Origin: a virus
Length of the DNA: 47,249 nt
Direction: 5' to 3' (one strand)
IMG/VR virus record: IMGVR_UViG_3300024265_000086
Coordinates: 1 to 47,249 of that record
The notes below the pieces were generated by a model, which was given only the letters and a program-made list of their open reading frames with translations, made no database searches and had not been told where the DNA came from. Positions 14,933 through 23,927 of the stretch are shown here, one piece after another. How positions within the stretch are numbered: position 1 is the stretch's first letter; every line of letters starts with the position of its first letter. The translations under genes and the position numbers were made by a program.

Positions 14933-16167
14933 TGAGAACGAAAAAGATCATAAAACGGTTTATCTTCGAAAACAAAAATCGCGAAAAAATAACCCTTGGC
15001 CCGGGCACTCGTTTACCGCCGGAAGAAAACAATTTGCAATTGTTGTTAACTAGTGGAGGTTATTCAACAGACTCAGACTTGTTTGTAAAAACAGAGGTGT
15101 TCAACCCGAAAAGCGTTGTTACGTTTACCGGTTTTGACGTTTATGCAGATCACCAAGTCGATTTCGAGAAAACGCCTTATTCTAGTTTGGGTTTTCGTTT
15201 AAGTGATGGGGCAAACGAATTTTTTTGGAATGGATCAAGCTGGGAAATAAATGTTGTTGATTGGAATACCGAGGATGAAGTTTCGGCGAATATTGCGGAT
15301 TATCCAACTACATCTAAAAAATTACAAATTGTTATAAATCTTGTGACGATAAACGCCAGTTATACGCCAGTTGTGAACGAAATTCGAGTTTTATACAAAT
15401 CGATTATCGATTTTCAAGATGATCTGATTTATAATTCAATAGTACCAGCTTTAAGAACTATTAATCCGATCGCTGATTTTCCAATTTTGATGACTTCGAC
15501 AACCGACCAAATCGACTTAAACGATTTTCCGTTACAGACACCTTATAAAATAGTTGATGTTGATAGTTGTTTTAACTACACAGACGATCCGGAAAAAGCA
15601 ACAGATATTTTTTCGAGTTATAATACAGGAACAAAGGTAATTACGTTAACAGGTGCGGTTGATAGTGGGAAAACAGTTTGGATTAAGTTCATTTACGAGC
15701 CAATTGTTGCGGTAGCGACAGATCAAGAATATGCCGAAGTTTCTGAAATTCCAGCGATCCATATTTTGAACATTGATACACTTAGAAATATGTTAGTAAA
15801 AAACACAACGGCGGTCAGAAACAAAGGGGCCGGAACTGCGGTAAAATTGACCAGATTGAGGCAAAAAACCTTTGAATTTACGGTTGCGGTTTTAACTTCT
15901 TCACAGGTAGATCAACAGCGTTTGCAAGACAAAATAAGGGACTTCTTTGAAAACAATATTACTATTAATTTTAGTGGGTTAGATGTCGAACACACAATGT
16001 ATATAAGTGACGACTTTTCAACCCAAACAGGAATAAAAGATCTAGCGACTTACACAGGCATTTTTAGGTTTGTCGTCAAGGACGTTGTATTCTATATAAA
16101 GACACAGGATTTATACACTGTTCAACAGTTTTTAATCACTGGTGATTTGGACGTAACTGTAAACTAG
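14932..16167 (+). CDS. Tail-terminator-region protein
   Basis: The 411-residue product starts at the ATG of the TAATG overlap. Residues 1-170 are a beta-rich domain of fibre or carbohydrate-binding type (SVVTFTGFDVYADHQVDF, LGFRLSDGANEFFWNG). A central part has FNYTDDPEKATDIF and ITLTGAVDSGKTVWIKF, another Ig-like insertion. From about 275 the sequence (EIPAIHILNIDTLRNMLV, QKTFEFTVAVLTSSQVD, QRLQDKIRDFFENN, YTGIFRFVVKDVVF) has the alternation expected of a tail terminator. Its place directly before the sheath supports this. The terminator assignment is inferred from order and secondary structure, not from a clear motif. Confidence 0.5.
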   Translation: MRTKKIIKRFIFENKNREKITLGPGTRLPPEENNLQLLLTSGGYSTDSDLFVKTEVFNPKSVVTFTGFDVYADHQVDFEKTPYSSLGFRLSDGANEFFWNGSSWEINVVDWNTEDEVSANIADYPTTSKKLQIVINLVTINASYTPVVNEIRVLYKSIIDFQDDLIYNSIVPALRTINPIADFPILMTSTTDQIDLNDFPLQTPYKIVDVDSCFNYTDDPEKATDIFSSYNTGTKVITLTGAVDSGKTVWIKFIYEPIVAVATDQEYAEVSEIPAIHILNIDTLRNMLVKNTTAVRNKGAGTAVKLTRLRQKTFEFTVAVLTSSQVDQQRLQDKIRDFFENNITINFSGLDVEHTMYISDDFSTQTGIKDLATYTGIFRFVVKDVVFYIKTQDLYTVQQFLITGDLDVTVN

Positions 16168-16251
16168 AAGGAGAAAAAAAATGACTCGACGATATGGCAG
16201 TTTTTAATCACTGGTGATTTGGACGTAACTGTAAACTAGAAGGAGAAAAAA
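16126..16251 (+). repeat. Partial tandem duplication, 72-bp period, over sheath gene leader
   Basis: A unit starting at 16126 recurs at 16198. The first 54 bases are identical, including the TAG region of the upstream gene, AAGGAG and the A-rich spacer; the copies differ by one A in the spacer and by small changes after the ATG. The first copy holds the real stop of the upstream gene; the second holds the real sheath ribosome site. The result is two ribosome sites in a row. Confidence 0.9.
16181..16207 (+). CDS. Eight-codon minicistron (MTRRYGSF) before sheath gene
   Basis: ATG 16181 is the first copy of the sheath start. It follows AAGGAG at proper spacing, reads MTRRYGSF and stops at TAA 16205-16207, 44 bases before the real sheath ATG at 16252. 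It arose from the 72-bp duplication. It is likely translated because its ribosome site is as good as the real one, but a function such as tuning sheath translation is only a guess. Confidence 0.45.
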   Translation: MTRRYGSF

Positions 16252-18540
16252 ATGACTCAACGACGTTATGGCCCGACACGTGGCGCGGGCGTAGCTGTGA
16301 TTGAGAAAGAGGGCGATAAAACGATCGAACCCGCTGCATTGGGTTGGGCCGGTTACGCCGGACTTCTCGAAAAAGGCCCGGTTAGTGAGTTGATCGAGTG
16401 TCAAAATGCAACAGCGTTTTTCAAAAAATGCGGTTCGTATATTGATGACAGCTTGCTTCCCGATTCTTGCCGCAGCTACTACAGGTTAGCAAATGGCGCC
16501 GGAGGGCTTTTCCTAATTCGCGTTACAGACGGGAATGAAGCGCAAGCCGAGGTAACGCTTTATGCTCGTTATTTCGAAACATTGACGCCAATGGGAAAAT
16601 GCAAAGCGCACAACGGTGGTCGGTGGGGCGGAAAAGAACAAGTCTTTTCGGGTGATGTTGCCGATGTTGCCGACATCACAGAAACGACAATCACAACCGG
16701 CGAAACGGGTTGGAAAACCGATCAATGGAAAGGTGGGATTGTTGAACTCGAAGGGGTCGCAAACAAACAATATCCGATCGTCGGTAATACATCGGCCGGT
16801 GTGATCACGGTTGCGTCCGATCAAACGATGGATACCGATCTGGACGTGGGAACGGAAACGCGGTATTACCTCACTTTGGAAAATGAGACGAAAGCGGTTT
16901 CAATTCTGATTGGTGATGGTGAAGAAAAACCAGATGAAGAATTTTCACTTTCGGTTTTCGTCGATGGTGACTTTGTCAAAAAGTACGGTAACCTTTCAAC
17001 AGATCCAACGAGTGGCCGTTATTGGGTGTCAGTGATCAACAACGATGACGGCAATGACGAAATCGAAGTTGAAGATCTTTGGACCGGGGCACACACCGCA
17101 AGTATTCGACCGGCGAACATTTACGGAAAAACGGACGGCGTTCCGACAATAACGGTTTTAACGGCACACATTAGCGATTTCACCATTAATTCGCCTGCTG
17201 GAGGTGATCCAACGTTTGCTTTAGGCACAACAACAGATGTGTTCAAACCGCAAGTTATCACGGTAACAATGATAGATGCAACAACGGGGGACGTTGTGTC
17301 TGACAGATTTGGCGCTTTCACGGGGATTTTAACCCTTGGGGTAGAATTTATTCCAGATAACAAATGGGCGCCACCGTTTACCGTTACGGTGGGCACAAAT
17401 CCTTTGGAAGCAGCTGAAACCTTGGTCATTGCTTACAAGCCGTTTGTTGCCAATTCTTTGATCGGCGGCTATCTGTATCCAGACAAGGCAAACTCAAAAC
17501 TTGAAAAATACAGGATTGTTGACAACGATCACAAAACAATCACTGTTGCACCCGGTTCGGATTTGACGGTTTCGGGCGACGATGAAGACGAATTCATGGT
17601 TGAATCGGCGCTTGAATTGGCGGGCGGAATTGACGGCAATGCAGACGTTGCAGACGCAAGCTACACAACACAGGCGTGGGATACCGGTTTGAGTCCGTTC
17701 AATCGGTTGTTTGGACGCGGTATGGGCATTGTCAAAATGGCAACGCCGGGTGTTATATCGACCGCAGTTGAAAAGGCGGGCGTTGCTTATGCCGAAGCGA
17801 AAAATCACCAATACCGCTACGAAATCCCGGATTCGGTTGTCACAGAATCGGGCGCGATCGGGCATATCAACGATATTCTCGGACGAAACGATTTCGCGGT
17901 TGTAAGTTTTCCATCTTTTTCATGGGTTGCCGATCCGTTAGGCAACGGTGAAGGCAAGCGAAAATTGGTTTCGAGCACGGGAATGGTTCACGGTAGAGAA
18001 GCGCGGATCGCGGGCGACTTCGACGGTTACCACAAGGCCGAAGCCGGGACCACTGCGACGTTGCCCGAAATCTTGGCGTTACCAACTGGTGAAGCAATTC
18101 TTGACGAAGAACAGCTCAACCCGGTTGGGATTGGCATTATCAAGAAAAAGAAGGGCAACTACATCTTGTGGGGCGATCGGACTTTGTTTCTTGATCCGAC
18201 TTGGAAATGGAAACATCAACGCGAACAAATGTCATGGTACGAACACATTTTGGCCGAAAACTTTGACTGGATTGTGTTCGCGATCAACGATACCGACGAA
18301 TGGACAAACGCCAGAACGGCTTTGATCGCGCTTTTCCTGAAAGAGTGGAGACCAAAAAGAGCGATCCGGGGTGACACTTTCGCCGATGCTGCGATCATCA
18401 AAGTTGATTCCGAAATCAACACCGACGCAACAATGGCGGGGGGTGATTTGAACGCGTCTGTTGCGTTGCGATTGGCAGACACGATCGAAAGGTTCATTAT
18501 CACAATCGGCAAACAGGGCATTTTTGATAGCGTTGGTTAA
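16252..18540 (+). CDS. Tail sheath protein
   Basis: The 762-residue product is the contractile sheath. The start ATG follows AAGGAG. The N terminus (MTQRRYGPTRGAGVAVIEKE, IEPAALGWAGYAGLLEKG) has the usual donor-strand arm and first sheath strands. A large middle part, about 145-470, is beta-rich and looks like surface insertion domains, making the protein longer than the common 400-660 residues. The C-terminal core is typical: FNRLFGRGMGIVKMATPGV, RYEIPDSVV, NDFAVVSFPSF, NPVGIGIIKKKKGNYILWG DRTL (quoted in parts), FDWIVFAINDTDEW and TIERFIITIGKQGIFD. High use of preferred codons fits strong expression. Confidence 0.93.
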   Translation: MTQRRYGPTRGAGVAVIEKEGDKTIEPAALGWAGYAGLLEKGPVSELIECQNATAFFKKCGSYIDDSLLPDSCRSYYRLANGAGGLFLIRVTDGNEAQAEVTLYARYFETLTPMGKCKAHNGGRWGGKEQVFSGDVADVADITETTITTGETGWKTDQWKGGIVELEGVANKQYPIVGNTSAGVITVASDQTMDTDLDVGTETRYYLTLENETKAVSILIGDGEEKPDEEFSLSVFVDGDFVKKYGNLSTDPTSGRYWVSVINNDDGNDEIEVEDLWTGAHTASIRPANIYGKTDGVPTITVLTAHISDFTINSPAGGDPTFALGTTTDVFKPQVITVTMIDATTGDVVSDRFGAFTGILTLGVEFIPDNKWAPPFTVTVGTNPLEAAETLVIAYKPFVANSLIGGYLYPDKANSKLEKYRIVDNDHKTITVAPGSDLTVSGDDEDEFMVESALELAGGIDGNADVADASYTTQAWDTGLSPFNRLFGRGMGIVKMATPGVISTAVEKAGVAYAEAKNHQYRYEIPDSVVTESGAIGHINDILGRNDFAVVSFPSFSWVADPLGNGEGKRKLVSSTGMVHGREARIAGDFDGYHKAEAGTTATLPEILALPTGEAILDEEQLNPVGIGIIKKKKGNYILWGDRTLFLDPTWKWKHQREQMSWYEHILAENFDWIVFAINDTDEWTNARTALIALFLKEWRPKRAIRGDTFADAAIIKVDSEINTDATMAGGDLNASVALRLADTIERFIITIGKQGIFDSVG

Positions 18541-18548
18541 CCCGATCA

Positions 18549-18579
18549 TTGGCTAATAAAATTGCCAAGGTGGTTTTTT
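18549..18579 (+). terminator. Weak terminator-like hairpin after sheath gene
   Basis: TTGGC (18549-18553) and GCCAA (18564-18568) form a 5-bp stem with a 10-base loop, followed five bases later by six T. The stem is short, so at best it lowers readthrough from the sheath gene into the small gene and tube gene. Confidence 0.3.
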
Positions 18580-18599
18580 AAAAAGGAGAAAAAAAGACA

Positions 18600-18821
18600 A
18601 TGACCACGACAATAAAAAAGAGTATTGGCGATGCCGGGGCCGGGGTTGACCAATCGCACGGGGCGGACACACTTTACGATGCAGTGAAAGCGCTTGCAAC
18701 GGACTTGCAAGCTGTGATCGTTGCGCTCAACCAGCTGTTAACGGATTACAACGCCGAAACCGCAGCAGATCACACGACAAGTTCGGCTACCGCTGTAACG
18801 CAAACCTACGAAATCGAATAA
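18600..18821 (+). CDS. Small Ala/Thr-rich protein between sheath and tube
   Basis: The 73-residue product has AAAAGGAG thirteen bases before ATG. It reads KKSIGDAGAGVDQSHGADTL, then AVKALATDLQAVIVALNQLL and a Thr/Ala-rich end. It is predicted to be a helix with flexible ends. It is not recognised, but small Ala-rich proteins of this kind are often coded among abundant structural genes. Role unknown. Confidence 0.6.
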   Translation: MTTTIKKSIGDAGAGVDQSHGADTLYDAVKALATDLQAVIVALNQLLTDYNAETAADHTTSSATAVTQTYEIE

Positions 18822-18849
18822 ATGTGATTGCTTGAAAGGAGTTATCTAA

Positions 18850-19299
18850 ATGACTATGAAAGGTTCATTGCAAAACGATCACATTGCAAAAAACAACTCT
18901 ACGTTGAGAGTGGTCGGGTTGCCAGTTGATCTAACCATTGTGACCCATGGGGCGATCGAAGAAGAACTAAAAATGGTTGATTTGCCGGACAACACCAAAG
19001 CAAGTGGCGGCGATACCAACCCAGTTGAATTCGATTTTTCTATCCCCATGCATCATGGGAAAGAAGAAGCGGCTTGTGAAGCTTGGTATCTTGAAGGCAA
19101 AGGCCCGGTATTACCAACCTACAAAAAACCGGCTACGTTGGTATACAAGTCGATTTCGGGCGCTTTCGAGAGAAACTTTGCGCTCGAAGGGTGCTTTATC
19201 ATCAAACGTAGTTTGCCCGAAGGTGATATGTCGGATGACGGCGAAATGCAGGTAACAACCTGGACATTGAGCGCCGATAACATTTTGCCATTAGTGTAG
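18850..19299 (+). CDS. Tail tube protein
   Basis: The 149-residue product forms the inner tube. It has AAAGGAG nine bases before ATG. Its size, position right after the sheath, and strand order (STLRVVGLPVDLTIVTHGAI, VEFDFSIPMHHGKEEAACEAW, then ERNFALEGCFIIKRSLPEGD, MQVTTWTLSADNILPLV) match contractile-phage tube proteins, in which the final strand ends with a Val/Leu-rich segment. The call rests on order and fold pattern. Confidence 0.78.
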   Translation: MTMKGSLQNDHIAKNNSTLRVVGLPVDLTIVTHGAIEEELKMVDLPDNTKASGGDTNPVEFDFSIPMHHGKEEAACEAWYLEGKGPVLPTYKKPATLVYKSISGAFERNFALEGCFIIKRSLPEGDMSDDGEMQVTTWTLSADNILPLV

Positions 19300-19357
19300 A
19301 AACCAAAAACCGGCGGTTGGGCTTAACATAGCTCTAAGCAAATGGAGGTGAACCGCA

Positions 19358-20200
19358 ATGTCTGACAAAGACACCAAGAAAGAAATTGGCGTTAAAGGTT
19401 CTTTCAAAACTAAAACGTTGAAAGAGCTTGGCCCTAATTTGCCACTAGGGATCAAAACCGAATCTGGCGTTTTTGAAAAAACGATCGAGTTAAAGCGTTG
19501 GACAATGAAACAAGAAAAGGAGTTGGGCGCAATTCGCGAAGACAACCCACAAGCGAAAATGGGTCAATATGTGTCTATGGTTTTGGCGCACATGTGCACA
19601 AGACTTGGCCCGTATAATTTCGATGGAATGGACAATGTCAAAAAACTTTTGAAAATTTCGCAAATGCATAGTGGCGATGTTTTTTACGCCTATTGTTGGT
19701 TGCGTTATAAGTCGCTTGGCAAAGATCTCGGGTTGGATTTGACTTGTGGGCGTTGCGATCAAGAGTTTGTTTGGAACGCCGATATGGAAACATTAGAGGT
19801 GAATTGCTCTGATACCCTCGAAGCGTTTTTGTGGAAACATGAATTTTCGGATCCGTTCGAAATTCGTGGTAATATGTGCAACGGTTTTGTTTTTCAGCCA
19901 AGCCGTTGGAACACTTACGAAACAATGAATGACGCTGATTTCGGCGGGATCGGCGTTATCAAAGAAAAAATGATCCTTGGGAGTTTCCACAATTTAGTTG
20001 ACAGTGGGGAACCAATCGCTTTGGCAGAAAGCGAAATTGAAGATCTTGGAAAACTAGATCTCGAAACTTGCGTTAGAGGAATCGAAGATGAAAGGCTTGG
20101 TCCAGATATGTCAGTATCTGTTAAACACAGTTGCAGATATGAATTTATACATCCGATTCGATGGGGTTTTGATGATTTTTTCGGCGTTTCTTCCCGTTAA
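19358..20200 (+). CDS. Tail assembly chaperone, zero-frame product
   Basis: The 280-residue product follows a GGAGGTG ribosome site. Its middle (WTMKQEKELGAIREDNPQ, YVSMVLAHMCTRLGPYNF, ISQMHSGDVFYAYCWLRYKS) is helical; LTCGRCDQEFVW supplies a Cys-x-x-Cys pair, and VKHSCRYEF near the end a further His and Cys, together a likely zinc site as in T4 gp26-like baseplate or tail assembly factors. It lies between tube and tape measure, the standard place for chaperones that load the tape measure. The 3' end carries a TTTTTTC slippery site at 20176-20182, and the frame then ends at TAA 20198-20200. Confidence 0.75.
   Translation: MSDKDTKKEIGVKGSFKTKTLKELGPNLPLGIKTESGVFEKTIELKRWTMKQEKELGAIREDNPQAKMGQYVSMVLAHMCTRLGPYNFDGMDNVKKLLKISQMHSGDVFYAYCWLRYKSLGKDLGLDLTCGRCDQEFVWNADMETLEVNCSDTLEAFLWKHEFSDPFEIRGNMCNGFVFQPSRWNTYETMNDADFGGIGVIKEKMILGSFHNLVDSGEPIALAESEIEDLGKLDLETCVRGIEDERLGPDMSVSVKHSCRYEFIHPIRWGFDDFFGVSSR
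20176..20182 (+). promoter_or_regulatory. -1 frameshift slippery heptamer TTTTTTC
   Basis: The zero frame reads GAT TTT TTC GGC, so the heptamer T TTT TTC fits X XXY YYZ exactly. Slipping back one base at this point lets the ribosome bypass the stop at 20198-20200 and read on in the -1 frame to 20391. Lambda G/GT and the tail chaperones of many phages use the same arrangement. Confidence 0.78.
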
Positions 20201-20391
20201 GTTCACTTAATGACTTACGGGAACAGGCGTTTGCTTTAACGTATTGTATTAAATCGATGGGTTATGATGCTGTTGAGAATATGACTAGAGCCGATCGAGA
20301 GTGGTTTTTGAGGCGTTTGAATAGACAGTTAAAACAAGAACACGAAGAAATGAAAAAAGCAGCTAATAAAACCAAAAAAGGTAAACGTTAG
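20182..20391 (+). CDS. Tail assembly chaperone, -1 frame extension
   Basis: After a -1 slip at 20176-20182 the frame runs through 69 codons to TAG 20389-20391, giving a fusion of about 344 residues. The extension begins RRFFPLSSLNDLREQAFAL, then has YCIKSMGYDAVENMTRADRE and WFLRRLNRQLKQEHEEMKK, and ends in Lys-rich sequence. Such helical charged ends of about 70-100 residues are typical of GT-type fusion chaperones. No other gene explains the 190 bases between the zero-frame stop and the tape measure ATG. The -1 frame has no good start codon or ribosome site of its own. Confidence 0.8.
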   Translation, partial: RRFFPLSSLNDLREQAFALTYCIKSMGYDAVENMTRADREWFLRRLNRQLKQEHEEMKKAANKTKKGKR

Positions 20392-20393
20392 AA

Positions 20394-23153
20394 ATGGCAC
20401 TTGAAAAAGTCGGACTTGGCGCGATCGTAACATCTGACACGAAGCAGTATGTTGATGCTATGGGACGGGCTCGCGATGCAAACGGCCGTTTTGTCGCGGG
20501 CGCCGGTAAGGTTCCGCCTCCACTTGGGAGAATTGGCGCAGCGGCAACAAGGGTTGCAGCTAAATTAAGGGGTATGGCACAAGGCGTTGCACGCGGCGGT
20601 CGAATGATCGGCGCGGGTATGCGTGATATGGGGCTTGGGTTGGCTCCTCTTTCCCTTGGGTTAGGGGCCGCTGTTGCACAAGCGGCCAAATTTGAGAAGC
20701 GCATGAGCGGGGTTGGTGCCGTCTCACGAGCGAACAAAGAAGATATGGCCGCGATGAGTAAAGAAGCGCGGCGTATGGGGATCGTGTCTGTTTTTTCCGC
20801 TTCGCAAGCGGCCGAAGGTATGGAAAATCTTGCCCGAGCGGGCGCCAAACCACACCAAATAATTGCTGGTTTGGGTGGGGTTATGAATGCAGCGGCCGCA
20901 GACGGTATCACCCTGTCCCAGAGCGCCGATATTGTGGCAAGGGTTACCAAGGGTATGGGTCTGGAATGGAGCCAAGCGGGACACATTGCAGACACTTTAG
21001 CGTTGGCCAGCGCAAGCGCTAACACAAATATTTTGGCACTTGGTGAAGCGTTTATTTATGGTGTTTCCACTTCAAAAGCGATGGGCGTTTCATTAGAACA
21101 AACAACGGCGATTTTTGCGAAATTGGCTGATGCTGGTTTACGTGGATCAATGGGTGGGACTGCTTATGCAAATATGATGACAAAGCTTGCCAAACCAACG
21201 TCAAAATCAATCAAATTACTGAAGAAATGGGATATCAAGTTAGAGACTAGTAAAGGCAAATTGCGCAAGGTCGCTGATATTGTCGGTGATTTTAGCGAAA
21301 AACTTTCGAAGTTAAAATCCGTTACACGACGACAAGCAATTGCGCAAGAAGTTTTTGGTCGAAGGGGTTCACGCGCTTACACTGCTTTGGCAAACGCTGG
21401 TAGAGAGGCAACGTTAGAGTTAGAGGATAGGCTTGTCGCATCTTCAGAAAAAGGCGGCGCGGCGCTTGAAATGGCAAGACGCCGATTAGACAATTTTTCC
21501 GGTTCAATGACTTTGTTGAAAAGTTCGTTAGAAGGGCTTTCGATCGGGCTTTTTCAACCAATGTTAAAACCGCTTGCAACTTCAGTTAGACAATTCACTG
21601 AAGGTTTTAATAAAGTCTTAATGGCTTTGAATGATATAAACGATTTTTGGGCGGAAAACCCGGATGCAACAGGATTTCCAACAGAGTCTTTAGAAAAATA
21701 CGGGAAAACGGTTTCACAAATCGCGCTTGGTTTAAGGGATGCGGTCGACGCTGTCGGTGATGCATGGGATTGGGTTACGAAAAAAGTTAAAGCGGCTGGT
21801 AAGTGGTTCGGGGCAACTTTTGGCGGGGCCACGATGAGAAAAATTATCAAAATCGGAACCTTGATCTTAATAGCCGGGGCCGCTTTGGCACCTTTGATCC
21901 TTAGTTTGGCAATGGCCAAATTTGTGATCGGTGGTTTGATTTCTGTTATCGGCGGTGTTGCAACAATTATCGGCGCTGTGTTTTGGCCTTTATTGGCTGT
22001 TATCGGCGGCATTATCATAGCTTTTCAATTTCTAAAAAAAGAAAACGAGTCGTTTTTACAAACTGCAAGTCGAGTTTGGGGCAATATAAAAATATGGATC
22101 TTAGATGTTTGGGAAAACGCTTTGAAACCAATGTGGGCTGGAATCAAAGGCGCCCTGATCCCGGCTATTGAAGAATGGGGCGGCCTTTGGCAGGAAATTG
22201 TCGGCGAAATAAAAACTGTTTTTTCCGAACTTTATCGTGAGTTATTTGGTGGAAACGAAAACACAAAAATCAGTTGGCTTGAAGTTGGGAAAGTAATTGG
22301 CGCGGTTATTGGTGCGATCGGAACTACATTTCTATTTTTTGTTCGTTATATAATTCCATTGTTGGCCGGAATCGGGAAATATTTTTACAAGGTAGTAAAT
22401 ACAATTTGGGGTATTTGGAAATGGGCAATAACTCAAATCGCCGAAGGTTGGGCAAAACTTGCGCTAGGTATTGAAAAGGTTATAGAAGGTGACATTTTAG
22501 AAGGTTTAAAACGGATCGGACTTGGTCTTTTAGATTTTGTTTTGAAACCATTTCGGTTGCTTCTTGAATCTGCCTTAGCTTTGGGCGATGCTTTAAATAT
22601 AGATGTTCCTGACAGTCTTAGAACATTTGCCGAAGAAGGTTTGACAGGGCTCGCTTTCGATATACCAGCAAAAGAAACAGAAAAAACTTTTAAAACACGT
22701 GCCGAACAAATGGCAAGCTTTGGAATTGTTGAAACAGAGTTGGTTGTTAAACCGGGCGCTGATTTGGGCGGGCGTTTCGGGGAAGTGAAAACGGTTAAAG
22801 GTGAAAAGAGAAGGCGAGAAGAAGAAATCGATCAAATGCGGCGTGATATAGTCAATGCAAGGGAAGCGGCCGGGGCGGATTTAAACCCGACTTCAATCGC
22901 AAAAGAACTTGCGGCGATGATGGCAAAGAAAGAAGCCGCAGCACAAGCGCCGATCGATGTCAAAGTTGAAAATTTACTCGAAGATAAACGAACATTAGAC
23001 ATTAAAAATAATCTTTGTGTTTCTGGCGAAGATGTCAATTTAGCTTCTGGTAGACACAAAGTTGAATTACAAGAAAGAGCCGGTTTTAAATCAACACCGT
23101 GGCAAAAAAGAGCGATACTTGAACATGGTGCGGCGCCGGTTTCACGAGGGTAG
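20394..23153 (+). CDS. Tape measure protein
   Basis: The 919-residue product sets tail length and may pass into the host on infection. ATG 20394 comes two bases after the frameshift stop, with AAGGTA upstream. Residues about 105-330 have the phage tail tape measure core (TIGR01760 type): FEKRMSGVGAVSRANKED, AAEGMENLARAGAKPHQI, VMNAAAADGITLSQSADIV and VSLEQTTAIFAKLADAGLRG. Gly/Ala-rich hydrophobic helices lie near 475-550 and 630-665 and could cross a membrane. The end is coiled-coil and polar. The N-terminal segment is Gly/Arg-rich. Neighbours are chaperone and baseplate genes, as expected. Confidence 0.9.
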   Translation: MALEKVGLGAIVTSDTKQYVDAMGRARDANGRFVAGAGKVPPPLGRIGAAATRVAAKLRGMAQGVARGGRMIGAGMRDMGLGLAPLSLGLGAAVAQAAKFEKRMSGVGAVSRANKEDMAAMSKEARRMGIVSVFSASQAAEGMENLARAGAKPHQIIAGLGGVMNAAAADGITLSQSADIVARVTKGMGLEWSQAGHIADTLALASASANTNILALGEAFIYGVSTSKAMGVSLEQTTAIFAKLADAGLRGSMGGTAYANMMTKLAKPTSKSIKLLKKWDIKLETSKGKLRKVADIVGDFSEKLSKLKSVTRRQAIAQEVFGRRGSRAYTALANAGREATLELEDRLVASSEKGGAALEMARRRLDNFSGSMTLLKSSLEGLSIGLFQPMLKPLATSVRQFTEGFNKVLMALNDINDFWAENPDATGFPTESLEKYGKTVSQIALGLRDAVDAVGDAWDWVTKKVKAAGKWFGATFGGATMRKIIKIGTLILIAGAALAPLILSLAMAKFVIGGLISVIGGVATIIGAVFWPLLAVIGGIIIAFQFLKKENESFLQTASRVWGNIKIWILDVWENALKPMWAGIKGALIPAIEEWGGLWQEIVGEIKTVFSELYRELFGGNENTKISWLEVGKVIGAVIGAIGTTFLFFVRYIIPLLAGIGKYFYKVVNTIWGIWKWAITQIAEGWAKLALGIEKVIEGDILEGLKRIGLGLLDFVLKPFRLLLESALALGDALNIDVPDSLRTFAEEGLTGLAFDIPAKETEKTFKTRAEQMASFGIVETELVVKPGADLGGRFGEVKTVKGEKRRREEEIDQMRRDIVNAREAAGADLNPTSIAKELAAMMAKKEAAAQAPIDVKVENLLEDKRTLDIKNNLCVSGEDVNLASGRHKVELQERAGFKSTPWQKRAILEHGAAPVSRG

Positions 23154-23156
23154 AAA

Positions 23157-23927
23157 ATGGGCTTGTTAGACACTTTATTTTCAGGACGATCGTTTTTTAT
23201 CAAAAACGAAGATGAGCCGAATGCGGAAATCCAAGGTCAATTTCCAGCGCAAGAAGTTCAAAAAACGGTTGGTTCAAAATATTCAACTGGCGCGGCTCTT
23301 AATCAAGACATCCCTTTTAGACAGTATATTTCTGGAGAAATCGATACAATCACGTTTAACGCGGTGTTTTTTAAACACGATATGCTTTTTGGTGAACCTG
23401 AGAAGGCCGTTGCATTGTTGGAAAGTTGGGTTAAACGCAATAAAGATTTAGCACGGCCACCCATTTGTTCTTTTTCAGTTGGTGACGGCCATATTTCAAT
23501 GGGTTCGTGTACGATCGATAAAGTCCAAGAAACGTTTTTACAACCAACGTTTTTGGGTAAAATGCACCATGTAACATGTGCAATAACTTTATCGAGGTAT
23601 CAAGCTTACAGTCTCGAAGGCGAAGAAGCGGGCGAGACTCGTTACCATAGAGCGAAAGATCGAGAATATTATGAAATGTTATCTTGGCGCGAATATAGAT
23701 CGGCTGAAATGGGTGACATTATCCGCAAAAGACACCCTGAAAAACCAAATTTGCAAGTTGGTGATATTGTCAAATTACCATCCATTGAAGCGATAAGAAC
23801 AGAAAGGATTGAACAAACGAGCGAAACTTTTAAAACCGCTTTTGGAAAAAGAGAAACCCCACAAAGAACATTGCGGTTATACATGTTTGAACGAAGAAAC
23901 GAGTCTTATGTGAGTCATTTAATATAA
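23157..23927 (+). CDS. Tube-baseplate protein with LysM-like C terminus (gp53/CIS tube-initiator type)
   Basis: The 256-residue product is similar to contractile injection system proteins that couple tube and baseplate. Residues 20-150 hold the strand order DIPFRQYISGEIDTITFNA, VFFKHDMLFGEPEKAVALLE, ICSFSVGDGHISMGSC and VTCAITLSRYQ, all typical of the tube-initiator family. Residues about 160-205 (RAKDREYYEMLSWREY, GDIIRKRHPEKPNLQVGD, VKLPS) resemble the LysM-like fold of T4 gp53/Afp7-type proteins, which contacts other baseplate parts and not necessarily peptidoglycan. The start is three bases after the tape measure stop. The last ATG/TAA bases overlap the hub gene. Confidence 0.78.
   Translation: MGLLDTLFSGRSFFIKNEDEPNAEIQGQFPAQEVQKTVGSKYSTGAALNQDIPFRQYISGEIDTITFNAVFFKHDMLFGEPEKAVALLESWVKRNKDLARPPICSFSVGDGHISMGSCTIDKVQETFLQPTFLGKMHHVTCAITLSRYQAYSLEGEEAGETRYHRAKDREYYEMLSWREYRSAEMGDIIRKRHPEKPNLQVGDIVKLPSIEAIRTERIEQTSETFKTAFGKRETPQRTLRLYMFERRNESYVSHLI

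Noticed and set aside
19308-19339. Terminator after the tube gene
   Set aside because: AACCG-G-CGGTT and GCTTA/TAAGC are short inverted repeats with no T-run, too weak to call.
20363-21025. Long - strand frame opposite the tape measure gene
   Set aside because: It mirrors the Ala/Gly-rich coding strand; codons are complementary to a clear tape measure domain and there is no start signal.
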